Assembly: GCA_030147845.1 (NCBI GenBank)
Contig: JASBUN010000003.1
Location: forward strand, 1-64,000
Direction of reading: 5' to 3'
DNA: 64,000 nucleotides
Source: Gammaproteobacteria bacterium
Lineage (GTDB): Bacteria; Pseudomonadota; Gammaproteobacteria; JASBUN01
Both the position numbers and the translations under genes were made by a program. Of this stretch, positions 26,666-36,312 are shown one piece after another. Below the pieces are notes generated by a model. It did not search any database. It saw only the letters and a program-made list of their open reading frames with translations, and was not told the origin of the DNA. Every line of letters starts with the position of its first letter. The stretch's first letter is position 1.

Positions 26666-27329
26666 ATGACGCCAACCGTAGTCGAGATCAGTCACTATTG
26701 TGAGCGTATCGGCCCCGGATTCTGGGCCGAACCGTTCAATGCCTGGAGCAATTTGGCATTCCTGCTGAGCGCTTGGCTGGCTGCGCGGCGCTTACGTCGC
26801 GGTGTATCGGTTGCGTGGGAGCATCGACTGCTGATCGTGCTCATGGCGTTGGTTGGTGCGGGCAGTTTTTTATGGCACACGCTCGCCGTGCCTTGGGCGA
26901 AGTGGGCGGATGTCGTTCCCATCTTGTCGTTCATTAGCGTCTTTCTGGCCAGCTTTTTGCTGCGCGTAGCGCGTTGGCGTACGTGGCAGGTGGTGGTCCT
27001 AGTCATCGTGTTTCATATTTTCAATATCGGCTTGCAGCGTTCGTTGCCCGCCGATACCCTTGATGGCACGGTATATTATCTACCGACTTTGGCGCTGTTT
27101 TTTGCGTTAGTGGCGTATGCTCAAGTGCTGCACGGTCCCGGCGTGGTGTGGCTACGCTATGCGGTTGGCGTGTTCGTGTTTGCACTACTTTTACGAAGCC
27201 TCGATCGAACGCTGTGCGGGGTGTTTCCACTGGGGACATACTTCCTCTGGCATATACTCGCGGCGCTGACTTCTGTACCTGGTGACGGCCGGTCTGGTGG
27301 CGCCGCGAGCGCCCGGCCGCAACCAATAG
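26666..27329 (+). pseudogene. Ceramidase-like membrane protein, frameshifted near its end
   Basis: Seven-helix integral membrane protein of the alkaline ceramidase-like family: YCERIGPGFWAEPFNAWSNL, GAGSFLWHT, WADVVPI and FPLGTYFLWHIL, with the metal-site histidines and aspartate. After codon 201 (27266-27268) the frame runs into an arginine- and proline-rich tail unlike the family. Skipping the A at 27269 restores the expected last helix (LLYLVTAGLVAP) and a stop at 27327-27329, giving about 220 residues. Without correction the open frame runs to 27496. A one-base insertion or sequencing error explains it. Substrate unknown; bacterial members may act on lipid amides. Confidence 0.7.
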
Positions 27330-27551
27330 CGCTGACCGGGCTGGATGCGGATAGCGCCGCCTCGGCAGACGTCAACGCACCAATCTGGTACATTGGCTGG
27401 CGGAAGGTGAGGGCTTGGCTGGAACCCCCGTGCCGGACCGTTATTGATCCGGCATTTGTGCGACGCTGCTGTAGAGCCGCGCGCTGGGCAAGGTAGCCCA
27501 ATCTGTGTTGCCGACACCTGTAAAGATCAACGACAACAAGAGCGGACCGCG

Positions 27552-29279
27552 ATGCGCCGGATACACCCCCTTTGGATTGCTTTGCTAATTTTTGCCTTTT
27601 TATTGCCTTCCGGTGCGGTATTTGCCGCCAATACACCGGCCCGCACGACCGACACATTGATCGTCTCCGGGACGATTTCAGATGCGCAGGGCCGCGGCAT
27701 CAGTGACGCCCGCGTGCACTTTCTTCTTAACGGAAAGCCAGTAGCTGCGCAGGAACAGGTGGTCACGGACAACGGCGGCACCTATGAAGCGAAGCTGCAA
27801 TTTGCGCCGGGGCAACTGCCGGACGCGCAGCTGCAAGTCAGCGTTGAACGTCGCGCCTATCGTTCCTCCCATCCGGTCATCTTGTCGCGCTTGCTCGAGG
27901 AGCGTATCGACGGTGGAAGCCGGCACTATTTGGCCCACTTTAGCGTCACGCTGCAGCGCACTCTGTCACCGGCGCTGTGGATTGCCGCGGCCGTTTTGTT
28001 GGCGGTGTATGCCTTTATCGCCTTGGAACTGCTGCATCGCACACTGGCCGCCATGGTCGGTGCATCGCTACTGTTGTTCGTGAGTTATACCTTTGGCACG
28101 TTTGATTCCTCGTACCGGATTTTGACGTTCGACGAGGCCATGCGGGCAATCGACAACAATGTCATATTTTTGCTCATGGCCATGATGATTATCGTCGGTG
28201 TGTTGAAGCGAACCGGGATTTTTCAGTGGATGGCCTACAAGTCGTTTCAGATAGCGCGCGGCAATATATACATATTGGCAGTACTGCTGATGTTCGTGAC
28301 GGCCGTTACCTCGGCGTTTTTGGACAATGTCACCACCATGCTGTTGATCATCCCGGTGTCGATCGAAATCGCACTGGCGCTAAAAATCAGCCCACTGGCG
28401 TTGCTGATGCCGGAGGTCTTCGCCTCCAATGTCGGCGGTACGGCGACGCTGATTGGCGATCCGCCTAATATCATGATTGGTTCCTATGCCGGCTTGTCGT
28501 TCGTGCAGTTCGTCGAGCATTTAGCCCTGGTCTGTGCCATCGGCTTGGTAGTGACATCCGTCTATTTCGTTTTTTGGTACCGCAAGAGCTATATGGCGGC
28601 GAAGGTGTCCGATGTGCCGGCCATGATTGCGCGTTTGCGCGACGAATATCGCATTACCGACAAATCGCTATTGATCAAATCGGGTGGCGTATTGGCGTTT
28701 ACTATTTTGTTGTTCATATTTCACGGCAGTTTGCACATGGAACCGAGCATTGCAGCCATGGCCGGCGCGTCGTTACTGCTGGTCATCAGCGGTGTGCATA
28801 TCGTCGAGATGATCGAGCAGGAAATTGAATGGCCGACACTGATTTTTTTCATGATGTTGTTTATCATCGTCGCGGGCGCCGAACAGACCGGCCTGATCCA
28901 GATTGTCGCCAATTGGGTGCGCGAGGCGTCGGCAGGCTCGCCGGTCATTGCGGTGCTGTTGGTGTTGTGGGTATCGGCGATTTTTTCGGCCATCATCGAC
29001 AATATTCCTTTCACGGCGACCATGTTGCCAATTGTCGCTTATCTGACCACCTCCATTCCCGGGATTCACAATAATGTGCTGTGGTGGGCGCTGTCACTCG
29101 GTGCCTGTCTCGGTGGTAACGGTACCCTCATTGGCGCCAGCGCCAATGTCGTTACTGCAGGCATGGCCGAAAAAGCCGGGTGTCCGATTTCATTCATGGA
29201 ATACTTGCGCGTGGCGTTTGTGCCGATGTTGATTACCGTGACATTGGCGATGGTGTGGCTGTTGACCTTCGAAATGTAG
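27552..29279 (+). CDS. Ion transporter superfamily permease (ArsB/NhaD/SLC13-like) with N-terminal secreted domain
   Basis: 575 residues. A signal peptide (about 1-25) leads a beta-rich, carboxypeptidase-regulatory-like domain (about 33-135: LIVSGTISDAQGRGISDARV). Then come ten to twelve transmembrane segments of the ion transporter superfamily: AIDNNVIFLLMAMMIIVG, FLDNVTTMLLIIPV, GGTATLIGDPPNIMIG, and in the second half IIDNIPFTATMLP and GGNGTLIGASANVV. The paired DN and GD/GN motifs mark the two inverted repeats. The substrate could be Na+/H+, arsenite or a dicarboxylate. The ATG at 27552 was chosen for the signal peptide. The secreted N-terminal domain is unusual for this family. Confidence 0.85.
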   Translation: MRRIHPLWIALLIFAFLLPSGAVFAANTPARTTDTLIVSGTISDAQGRGISDARVHFLLNGKPVAAQEQVVTDNGGTYEAKLQFAPGQLPDAQLQVSVERRAYRSSHPVILSRLLEERIDGGSRHYLAHFSVTLQRTLSPALWIAAAVLLAVYAFIALELLHRTLAAMVGASLLLFVSYTFGTFDSSYRILTFDEAMRAIDNNVIFLLMAMMIIVGVLKRTGIFQWMAYKSFQIARGNIYILAVLLMFVTAVTSAFLDNVTTMLLIIPVSIEIALALKISPLALLMPEVFASNVGGTATLIGDPPNIMIGSYAGLSFVQFVEHLALVCAIGLVVTSVYFVFWYRKSYMAAKVSDVPAMIARLRDEYRITDKSLLIKSGGVLAFTILLFIFHGSLHMEPSIAAMAGASLLLVISGVHIVEMIEQEIEWPTLIFFMMLFIIVAGAEQTGLIQIVANWVREASAGSPVIAVLLVLWVSAIFSAIIDNIPFTATMLPIVAYLTTSIPGIHNNVLWWALSLGACLGGNGTLIGASANVVTAGMAEKAGCPISFMEYLRVAFVPMLITVTLAMVWLLTFEM

Positions 29280-29506
29280 GCAAACCGGCTAATCCGACCA
29301 GCGTAATCGGCAGTGGCTTGAAGTGGCTGTGTATTTGGCTATGCGCCCGATTGCCGCGCGTTAGCCGTGCATGTTCGGGTTGCGTCGTCGGCACCGATCA
29401 GGCGCCGGACCGGGCAAGCGTTCACGTGCCTGCATGCCGAACCAAAAACCCCGTTATTTATCAGTTAGTTGTTTCGCCTTCCCGGTATTGAATTGTTCCC
29501 AAAAGG

Positions 29507-32500
29507 ATGTCTCGTGAGCCTCATGTTCCGTCCCTATCGACCGATATAGTGGGGCAAATGCCTACATTCTCAAAAAGTTATACCCTGCGCACACAACGAT
29601 TTGTCCAACACGCCGCGGCACTGGTGTTCATACTGACCTTTGTCGCCGGTGCTGCGCTCGGCCCGTCGCCTCGCATCCTGCATCACTGGTGGGATGGTTT
29701 GGGTTGGTTGTTAGCGTCTCTGGTGGCCATTGCGGCCTGCCTGCGCGTCGTGCGTAGAACGCACGGCCCGGACCGCAACGCGTGGATGTTTTATGGCCTC
29801 GGCTGCCTGGCGTGGTTGTTGGGCATGTTGATCATGGGCTACGCGAGCTTGGTTTCTGCCGCCGGCAACCTGTTTCCGGGCATCGCCGATGTCGGCTGTT
29901 TGGCGTTGGCGCCGTTATTCATGGTGGGCCTGGCTTATCAGTGCACGGCGACACCGAGTGGCGCGCTGACACTGAAAAACTTCAGCGATGCAGGCCTCAT
30001 ACTGGCGGCGTTGGCGATCGTCAGTCTGGTATTCTTCGCCGGCGCGATCGACGATCCCGCCCTGTCGACTACCTACATCGTCGCGGCGTTGGCATACCCG
30101 GTGCTCTACTGGGGCACATTTATCTTTGCGGCATTATTGCTTTTACGCCGTACGCGTCGACCGCCGCGTAGTGTTCTGCTATTGATCTTCGCTAGCCTCG
30201 GCGCTCAGGCCGTAGCCAACACACTCTACGCGCACGCCATGCTGGTGCAGTCTTCGCTGGCCGGGCAGCACCTGGACGTCTGGTGGGCGTTGGGTTTTGT
30301 GTTCGCATTTTCGGCATCGGTAGAGCAATTATCGGCCGCCGCTAGCGACGCCGAGCGTAACGCGAGCCGTGCTTGCCAGGCCGCCGATGCCCGGGTAATG
30401 GAAATCGGCGTGGTCACGTTCGTGTTGGCGAGCGTCGTCGGCGTAACGCTGTGGCGGCACGAGTCTTTGTCGCAAACGGCGTGGAGCGCGATCCTGCTGT
30501 CGACTTTAGTCGTGACGGCGTTTTTGGGACTTCGTGAATGGGCCGGTTACCGGCTCGAACGCAAACTCGGCGAGGACGTGCGCGTGTCCGAGCGTGAGCT
30601 GAATAACATTCTTCAGAGCATGCAGGATACCTATTTTCGTACCGACTTCGATGAGCGTATCGTTCGTATTTCAGACTCGATTCAGTATCTGTTGGGCTAT
30701 AAGCCCGGCGACGTTGTCGGCGGCAAGCTGTGGCAGTTTTCCAAGGATGCGACGCGTCGAACTCAGTTCCTGCAGGCAATCGCGTCGAACAACGGCATCG
30801 TCGAAGACTATCAGGCACCGCTGCGACACCGAGATGGCTCCTCGGTTTGGGTTTCGATCAATGCACACATAATCAACGATGCTTACGGCGTGCCAACCGG
30901 CATCGAAGGTATTGCGCGCAACGTCACCGACCGCAAGCGGGCCGAGGCCGAAATGGTTAAGTTATCACGCGCCCTGGAACAGGGCGCCGACGCCGTTATG
31001 ATCACCGACGTTACCGGTATCATCGAATACGTGAATCCCGCCTTTGAAAAAATTACCGGCTTTGCCGGGAGTGAGGTGTTAGGGCGAAAACCATCCGTGG
31101 TCAAGTCCGGACGCATGCCGGATGAGTTCTATCGACGCTTATGGGACATGATTCTAAGCGGCCAGGTGTTTGAAGACGTTCTCGTTAACCGTAAACGGGA
31201 TGATTCATTGTATTACGAGGCCAAGACGATCACGCCGTTGAAGAACGGCGATGGCAGCATCACGCATTTCATCTCTACCGGCCGGGATATTACGCGGCAG
31301 ATGCAGGCCCAAGAGGAGCTGCAGTATATTGCGCACCATGATCTGCTCACGCGTCTGCCAAACCGTATACTGTTTTTGGATCGGGTGACGCAAGCCATGG
31401 CCAGGGCGCGCTGGCACCAACGCTTGGTGGCGCTGCTGTTTCTCGATCTCGATCGGTTTAAGTATATCAATGATAGTCTTGGGCACGCGGTCGGTGACCA
31501 TGTTTTGGTGCAGGCGGCGGAACGTCTGCGCAATTGTGTTCGTGAAGGTGACACGGTGGCCCGCTTCGGCGGTGATGAGTTTGTCGTGCTACTCGATGAT
31601 GTCGCCACCGAATCAGACGTCGGAGGCCTGGCGCAGAAAATACTGGCCGCGATTGCGCCGGCATTTTCGGTCGACCGCATGGAGCTGCATGTAACCGCCA
31701 GTATCGGTGTCAGCTTATATCCCAACGACGGCAACGATTCCGAAACTTTACTCAAGAACGCGGATGGCGCCATGTACCGCGCCAAGGAGCTGGGTCGAAA
31801 TACGTTCAAGTTCTACTCGGATGACATGAGTGAGCGGGCGTTCGAACGCTTGACCTTGGAAAACAGCTTGCGCCATGCACTCGATCGTGATGAGTTTGTG
31901 TTGTTCTATCAGCCACAGGTCGAGATCCATAGTGGGCGTACAGTTGCGGTGGAGGCGTTGTTGCGCTGGCAACATCCCGAATGCGGACTGATTTCGCCGG
32001 CGGATTTTATTCCTTTACTCGAAGAGACCGGGTTGATCGTGCCGGTCGGAGCGTGGGTCGCACGTACGGCCTGTGAACAGCTGCGGCGCTGGAACGACGC
32101 CGGCTACCAAACGCGTATGGCGGTCAATATCTCGGCGCGTCAGTTTAACGACGCAAGCTTTGTACATACCATCGAACAGGCCATCGCCGACAGCGGCATT
32201 GTGGGCGCCGATCTTGAGTTGGAGATGACGGAAAGCGTATTCATGCGCACCACGGGAGACGCCGGTGATACGCTTACAACGCTCAAGGGGCTGGGCGTTA
32301 GTTTGGCTATCGATGATTTTGGTACCGGCTATTCGTCACTGGCGTACCTTAAGCGCTTTCCGGTGGACACGCTCAAGATCGACCGTTCCTTCATTCGTGA
32401 TATTATCGATGATGCCGACGATGCCGCCTTGACGTCGGCGATCCTGGCGATGACGCACAGCCTGCGTCTGCATGTAGTCGCCGAGGGTGTCGAAACCCAC

Positions 32501-32626
32501 GAGCAGCTCGAATTTTTGCGCGCGCACGGTTGCACATGCGTGCAAGGCTTCTTGTTTAGTCGGCCGCTCCCGGCGTCGGAATTGACGCCTAAGCTCCTGC
32601 GACCGCTACTGGCGGCGCAGTCTTGA
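29507..32626 (+). CDS. Membrane PAS-PAS-GGDEF-EAL c-di-GMP regulator
   Basis: 1039 residues. An N-terminal membrane module with about eight to ten helices (30-350) is followed by two PAS domains (about 365-480 and 490-610), a GGDEF domain and an EAL domain. The cyclase part has an intact FGGDEF with an RxxD site (REGD) before it. The EAL part keeps EALLRW, AVNISARQF, EMTESVFM, DDFGTGYSSLAYLKRF and VVAEGVET, so both making and breaking c-di-GMP are possible. ATG 29507 has only a very close AAGG; ATG 29558 after GTGGGG is an alternative. A PilZ gene follows on the opposite strand. Confidence 0.92.
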   Translation: MSREPHVPSLSTDIVGQMPTFSKSYTLRTQRFVQHAAALVFILTFVAGAALGPSPRILHHWWDGLGWLLASLVAIAACLRVVRRTHGPDRNAWMFYGLGCLAWLLGMLIMGYASLVSAAGNLFPGIADVGCLALAPLFMVGLAYQCTATPSGALTLKNFSDAGLILAALAIVSLVFFAGAIDDPALSTTYIVAALAYPVLYWGTFIFAALLLLRRTRRPPRSVLLLIFASLGAQAVANTLYAHAMLVQSSLAGQHLDVWWALGFVFAFSASVEQLSAAASDAERNASRACQAADARVMEIGVVTFVLASVVGVTLWRHESLSQTAWSAILLSTLVVTAFLGLREWAGYRLERKLGEDVRVSERELNNILQSMQDTYFRTDFDERIVRISDSIQYLLGYKPGDVVGGKLWQFSKDATRRTQFLQAIASNNGIVEDYQAPLRHRDGSSVWVSINAHIINDAYGVPTGIEGIARNVTDRKRAEAEMVKLSRALEQGADAVMITDVTGIIEYVNPAFEKITGFAGSEVLGRKPSVVKSGRMPDEFYRRLWDMILSGQVFEDVLVNRKRDDSLYYEAKTITPLKNGDGSITHFISTGRDITRQMQAQEELQYIAHHDLLTRLPNRILFLDRVTQAMARARWHQRLVALLFLDLDRFKYINDSLGHAVGDHVLVQAAERLRNCVREGDTVARFGGDEFVVLLDDVATESDVGGLAQKILAAIAPAFSVDRMELHVTASIGVSLYPNDGNDSETLLKNADGAMYRAKELGRNTFKFYSDDMSERAFERLTLENSLRHALDRDEFVLFYQPQVEIHSGRTVAVEALLRWQHPECGLISPADFIPLLEETGLIVPVGAWVARTACEQLRRWNDAGYQTRMAVNISARQFNDASFVHTIEQAIADSGIVGADLELEMTESVFMRTTGDAGDTLTTLKGLGVSLAIDDFGTGYSSLAYLKRFPVDTLKIDRSFIRDIIDDADDAALTSAILAMTHSLRLHVVAEGVETHEQLEFLRAHGCTCVQGFLFSRPLPASELTPKLLRPLLAAQS

Positions 32627-32697
32627 ACGCCGTTGACGGTGGCGTGCACGTATGGTGAACGTAGTCGGCGTGACGTACACGAACGCGCTGAGTAACG

Positions 32698-33054
32698 TTA
32701 CGGCGGTGCCGTTCGCTCAGGCGTTGGGTTACCTGATTGTACGTGCAGCAGGCGACAGCTGACCGCGTAGAGCCCACCTTTGAGCGCGGTGCAGCGAACC
32801 ACTTTACCATCGGCGCGTAGCGCCGGGATGCGCTTGTCGCGCCCGGGTTTCAGTTCGATCTGTATGGTGTTGCCGGTCTCAACGGCGTGCTTGCACACCA
32901 TGTTCAGCCCGGTGGCCGAGAAATCGACCGACATGCCGATCAGTGCTTCGGGGGCATCGCCTAAGCGATACAGCACCGCGCAGCGTACCACCATACGCGG
33001 GAATCGGCGCCTTTCGACCGCTTCGGCAATATTGTCTATAGCTGTATCGTCCAT
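32698..33054 (-). CDS. PilZ domain c-di-GMP receptor
   Basis: 118 residues, a single PilZ domain. The c-di-GMP motifs are present: the RRRFPRMVVR arginine region near 16-25 and DFSATGL (D/NxSxxG) near 64-70. A four-residue HVQS tail motif and a proline-rich end follow. Single PilZ proteins act by binding partner proteins after c-di-GMP uptake; the partner is not evident. It is convergent with the GGDEF-EAL gene, 71 bases apart, and is presumably a local output of the same signal. Confidence 0.88.
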   Translation of the reverse strand: MDDTAIDNIAEAVERRRFPRMVVRCAVLYRLGDAPEALIGMSVDFSATGLNMVCKHAVETGNTIQIELKPGRDKRIPALRADGKVVRCTALKGGLYAVSCRLLHVQSGNPTPERTAPP

Positions 33055-33137
33055 CGTATTCGCATCCGCTCCCAGCTCCCTATATCGGCTGCAGGCGGCG
33101 CGGACTTGAACGATGGACGAGCCCTGCTATTTCCGCC

Positions 33138-33995
33138 TCAACGGCCAGTCATTGCGGCTTTTTTGCGCACCAGGCGATTGTCGCGGTAATCCGCCATCGC
33201 CTGCTCGATCTCATCGCGCGTGTTCATCACGAACGGACCGTATTGCACGATCGGCTCGCCGATCGGGCGGCCGGCGACGAGAATGAACTCGGCGCCACCG
33301 TCACCGGCGTGGAGCTGTGCGTCGTCGCCCGAACCGAGGACCGCCAGCGAATGTGGTTCCAAGTCGTCGCCGGTGATCACGCCGCTGCCCTCGAACAGGT
33401 AAACGAAAGCAGCGAACCCGCCGGGCAGTGCATGGGTAAACCGCGCACGCGGTTGCAGCACGACATGCAGGTACTGCACATCCGTGCGTGGGTCGCGGAC
33501 AGGACCTCGTTGACCGCCGAACTCGCCGCTGATCAGATGCACGCGCGCATCCCCCGTATCGATTACGGGTATGGATTCGGGCGAGAACTCCTGGTAGTTC
33601 GGGTCGCTCATTTTGTCATCCGCCGGTAGGTTGACCCACAACTGAAAGCCATGCATCAGACCTTCCGATTGTTGCGGCATTTCGGAGTGAATGACGCCAC
33701 TGGCGGCTTTCATCCACTGCACGCCACCGGCGCGCAGGTCACCCCGATTTCCCATGCTGTCCTGATGCAGCATATGGCCGTCGAGCATATAGGTCACGGT
33801 GATGAAGCCGCGGTGGGGGTGATCCGGGAAACCGGCGATGTAGTCATTCGGGTCATCACTGCTGAAGTGGTCCAGCATCAGAAACGGATCGAGGTTGCGC
33901 CGCGCCGGCGTGCCGATGGTGCGATGCACGGTGACGCCGGCGCCCTCGCTGACGGCAGTCGCGCGTATCAATTGTGTTATGCGTCGTGTTGTCAT
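33138..33995 (-). CDS. Pirin family protein
   Basis: 285 residues with the double cupin of pirins. The N-terminal cupin has the metal ligands in DPFLMLDHF, FPDHPHRGFITVTYMLDG and HQDSMGNRG; the second cupin has lost most ligands. Some bacterial pirins are quercetin dioxygenases, others regulators. It is 60 bases downstream of the azoreductase gene on the same strand, and both are divergent from a LysR regulator, a common redox-stress arrangement. It is expected to be co-regulated with the azoreductase. Confidence 0.92.
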   Translation of the reverse strand: MTTRRITQLIRATAVSEGAGVTVHRTIGTPARRNLDPFLMLDHFSSDDPNDYIAGFPDHPHRGFITVTYMLDGHMLHQDSMGNRGDLRAGGVQWMKAASGVIHSEMPQQSEGLMHGFQLWVNLPADDKMSDPNYQEFSPESIPVIDTGDARVHLISGEFGGQRGPVRDPRTDVQYLHVVLQPRARFTHALPGGFAAFVYLFEGSGVITGDDLEPHSLAVLGSGDDAQLHAGDGGAEFILVAGRPIGEPIVQYGPFVMNTRDEIEQAMADYRDNRLVRKKAAMTGR

Positions 33996-34055
33996 GTCGC
34001 TACCCTCCGCTATGTCCTGTCATTAGTGTCGTCACCCGTGCGGGCGCGGCGCTGT

Positions 34056-34721
34056 TCATGCAGCCCGATGCTGATATTCGGCGGCAAGTTGTGCGGCGCT
34101 GGCCAGTGTTTCTCGCAACGCCCGGTCGAGCACGGTCGGCCCGCCTGTCGCAAGGCCGTCGGCGGCAATGATTTCGATCTCGCGCAGGCCGAGGAAGCCG
34201 AGCACGTGCCGCAAATAGCGGCTGGCGAAATCGATCTCGCTGCCGACCGGTACGCCGCCGGAGGCGAGCAGCAGATAGACTTTGCGCCCGTTCAGGAGGC
34301 CGACCGGGCCTTGTTCAGTGTAACGAAAGGTCAGTCCGGCACGCGCCACCAGGTCGATCCAGGCCTTAAGTGCCGCCGGCACGCCGAAATTGTAGACCGG
34401 TACGCCAATAACGACGATGTCGGTTTGTTGCAGTTCCCGCACTAAGCTATCGGAAACTTCCAATAGTGTGCGTTGCCGCGCATCACGCTGGTCCTCACTG
34501 GTGAAGTTGGCCTTGATCCAGGCTTCGTCGACGAACGGTAGGCCGTCGGCCACGTCTCTTACCGTCACCTGCGCGTGCGGGTAACGCTGTTGCAGGTGAC
34601 CGACGAACGCGTCACCGAGTTGCCGGGTAACCGATTCGCGCCGCCGGCCGCTGGCATCGATGCGCAGAATGCGTAGGTCGCGGTCGCCATCGTGCTGGGA
34701 TTCGTGTGTGCTGGTGGTCAT
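34056..34721 (-). CDS. azoR: FMN-dependent NADH-azoreductase/quinone reductase
   Basis: 221 residues, flavodoxin-like fold. It has the FMN phosphate-binding start (ILRIDASGRRRESVTRQLGD), VIGVPVYNFGVPAALKAWID and the LASGGVPVG loop. AzoR enzymes reduce quinones and azo compounds with NADH by two-electron steps and protect from electrophile stress. The ATG at 34721 follows GGGAG. It is the first gene of a two-gene unit with pirin, divergent from the LysR gene, whose palindrome at 34804-34816 lies in the shared promoter. Confidence 0.9.
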   Translation of the reverse strand: MTTSTHESQHDGDRDLRILRIDASGRRRESVTRQLGDAFVGHLQQRYPHAQVTVRDVADGLPFVDEAWIKANFTSEDQRDARQRTLLEVSDSLVRELQQTDIVVIGVPVYNFGVPAALKAWIDLVARAGLTFRYTEQGPVGLLNGRKVYLLLASGGVPVGSEIDFASRYLRHVLGFLGLREIEIIAADGLATGGPTVLDRALRETLASAAQLAAEYQHRAA

Positions 34722-34803
34722 GATTACTCCCTCACTGTGTCGTTGGTCGTCGATGGAGTGCCAGTTTGAGTGTTGTTAAATTCGGAATAAACATGATAAT
34801 ATT

Positions 34804-34816
34804 GAACATATTGTTC
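34804..34816. promoter_or_regulatory. Palindrome in the azoR-lysR promoter, candidate LysR operator
   Basis: GAACA-TAT-TGTTC is a perfect 13-base inverted repeat 83 bases upstream of azoR and 16 bases upstream of the lysR start, inside an AT-rich stretch. Its place suits autorepression of lysR and control of azoR-pirin. LysR sites are usually T-N11-A dyads, which this length matches. Confidence 0.5.
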
Positions 34817-34832
34817 TTTTAAGGAGAACGAT

Positions 34833-35777
34833 ATGGATCGCTTCGCGCAGTTGGAAACCTTTGTTCGTGTGGTCGAAACGGGTAGTATCACGCGCGCCGC
34901 CGAGCGCCTCGGCGTAGCCAAATCGGCGGTCAGCCGGCGCCTGGCCGAGCTCGAAGAACGCCTGCACGTGCAGTTATTCCGCCGTACCACGCGGCGCTTG
35001 AATCTGACTGATACCGGGCGCGGCTTTTTCGAGCGCAGTATGCAGATTCTCACCGATATGGATGAGGCCGAAGGCAGTGTTACCCGCGAGCACGCGGAGT
35101 TGCGCGGACGCTTGCGGGTGGCCGCGCCGCTGACTTTCGGCTTGTTGCACCTGAGTCCGGCGATTTGCGAATTCGGCGCGGCGCATCCGGCCGTCAATTT
35201 CGATCTGGATTTCAACGACCGCCAGGTCGATTTAGTACAAGAAGGTTTCGACGTCGCGATTCGTATTGCGCAACTGTCCGATTCGAGTCTGATCGCGCGC
35301 CGGTTGGCGACCATTAGAAGTTCGGTCTGCGCGAGTCCGGCTTACTTGGCCGCGCATGGTGTGCCGGACCATCCGCGCGAGCTGGCCACGCACGCCTGTT
35401 TGATCTACAGCAACTTGCCAAGCCCGGAGATTTGGCACTACCGTGAACGCGATGGAGTCGCTGGCACGGTACACGTTAATGTTGCCGTGAGCGCCAACAA
35501 TGGTGATTTTCTTCGCGCCGTCGCCCGCGACGGTCACGGCATCGCGCTGGAACCGAATTTTATCGTCCACGAAGACTTGGCGAACGGTAGCTTGGTGGCT
35601 ATTTTGCGTGACTACGGCTGGCCGCAGGTGAATGCCTATGCTGTGTATCCGCCGACCCGACATTTGTCGCGCCGTGTACGCGCATTCGTGGATTTTCTGG
35701 CGCAACGTTTTTCAGGTACACCCTATTGGGAGTCAGTGCCGGGCGGCGATTCGACCGGTTTCGATGGCGAGACGTGA
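34833..35777 (+). CDS. LysR family transcriptional regulator
   Basis: 314 residues. The N-terminal winged HTH (about 1-60: FVRVVETGSITRAAERLGVAKS, continuing into AVSRRLAELEERL) is followed by a linker helix and the two-lobed effector domain. It is close to the regulators that control azoR-like quinone reductase genes. AAGGAG precedes the ATG. It is divergent from azoR-pirin, with a palindromic site between, so it probably senses quinone or electrophile stress. A HIT-family gene starts eight bases downstream. Confidence 0.93.
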   Translation: MDRFAQLETFVRVVETGSITRAAERLGVAKSAVSRRLAELEERLHVQLFRRTTRRLNLTDTGRGFFERSMQILTDMDEAEGSVTREHAELRGRLRVAAPLTFGLLHLSPAICEFGAAHPAVNFDLDFNDRQVDLVQEGFDVAIRIAQLSDSSLIARRLATIRSSVCASPAYLAAHGVPDHPRELATHACLIYSNLPSPEIWHYRERDGVAGTVHVNVAVSANNGDFLRAVARDGHGIALEPNFIVHEDLANGSLVAILRDYGWPQVNAYAVYPPTRHLSRRVRAFVDFLAQRFSGTPYWESVPGGDSTGFDGET

Positions 35778-35785
35778 GGTAGTTT

Positions 35786-36205
35786 ATGGCGGACATTCAC
35801 CCGACGCTACTACGCGATTGTTTGCTGATCGGGCATTTTTCGCTGTGTCGGCTCTTGCTGATGCGTGATGCCAATTACCCCTGGTGCATCCTGGTGCCGG
35901 ACCGTCCAGATGTGTCGGAGATCCACGCATTGAACGCCGCTGATCAATACATCTTGATGGATGAAAGTGTCGCGCTCAGCCGTGCCATGATGACCGCGTT
36001 TCAACCACACAAACTCAATATCGCCGCACTCGGCAACATGGTGCCGCAGTTGCATATCCATCATATTGCACGTTATCGGAGCGATCCGGCCTGGCCCGCC
36101 CCGGTTTGGGGTAAGCTACCACCGCGAGCGTATACGGCGGCGGAATTGGATACTACGCTAAGCGCATTGAGAGCGGCGTTACCACAGGCGTTCAGGTTCG
36201 ATTGA
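35786..36205 (+). CDS. HIT family protein
   Basis: 139 residues. It ends its core with QLHIHHIARYRSDPAWPAPVW; the family signature HxHxH appears as HIHHIARY. The N-terminal strand region has CRLLLMRDANYPWCILVPDR, and EIHALNAADQYILMDES follows. HIT proteins hydrolyse or transfer nucleotides at a catalytic histidine; this short form resembles uncharacterised bacterial HIT proteins of about 140 residues. It begins eight bases after the LysR stop and is probably read from the same message. Confidence 0.88.
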   Translation: MADIHPTLLRDCLLIGHFSLCRLLLMRDANYPWCILVPDRPDVSEIHALNAADQYILMDESVALSRAMMTAFQPHKLNIAALGNMVPQLHIHHIARYRSDPAWPAPVWGKLPPRAYTAAELDTTLSALRAALPQAFRFD

Positions 36206-36312
36206 TCCATCAGGCCAACGAACGTCGTGGTGGCGCTGCGTGCCCGGATATCCGGCCTGCTAAGATTAAATAGCAAGATTTTAGTTTTTCGCGTTTTTGA
36301 GAGGAATGTCTG

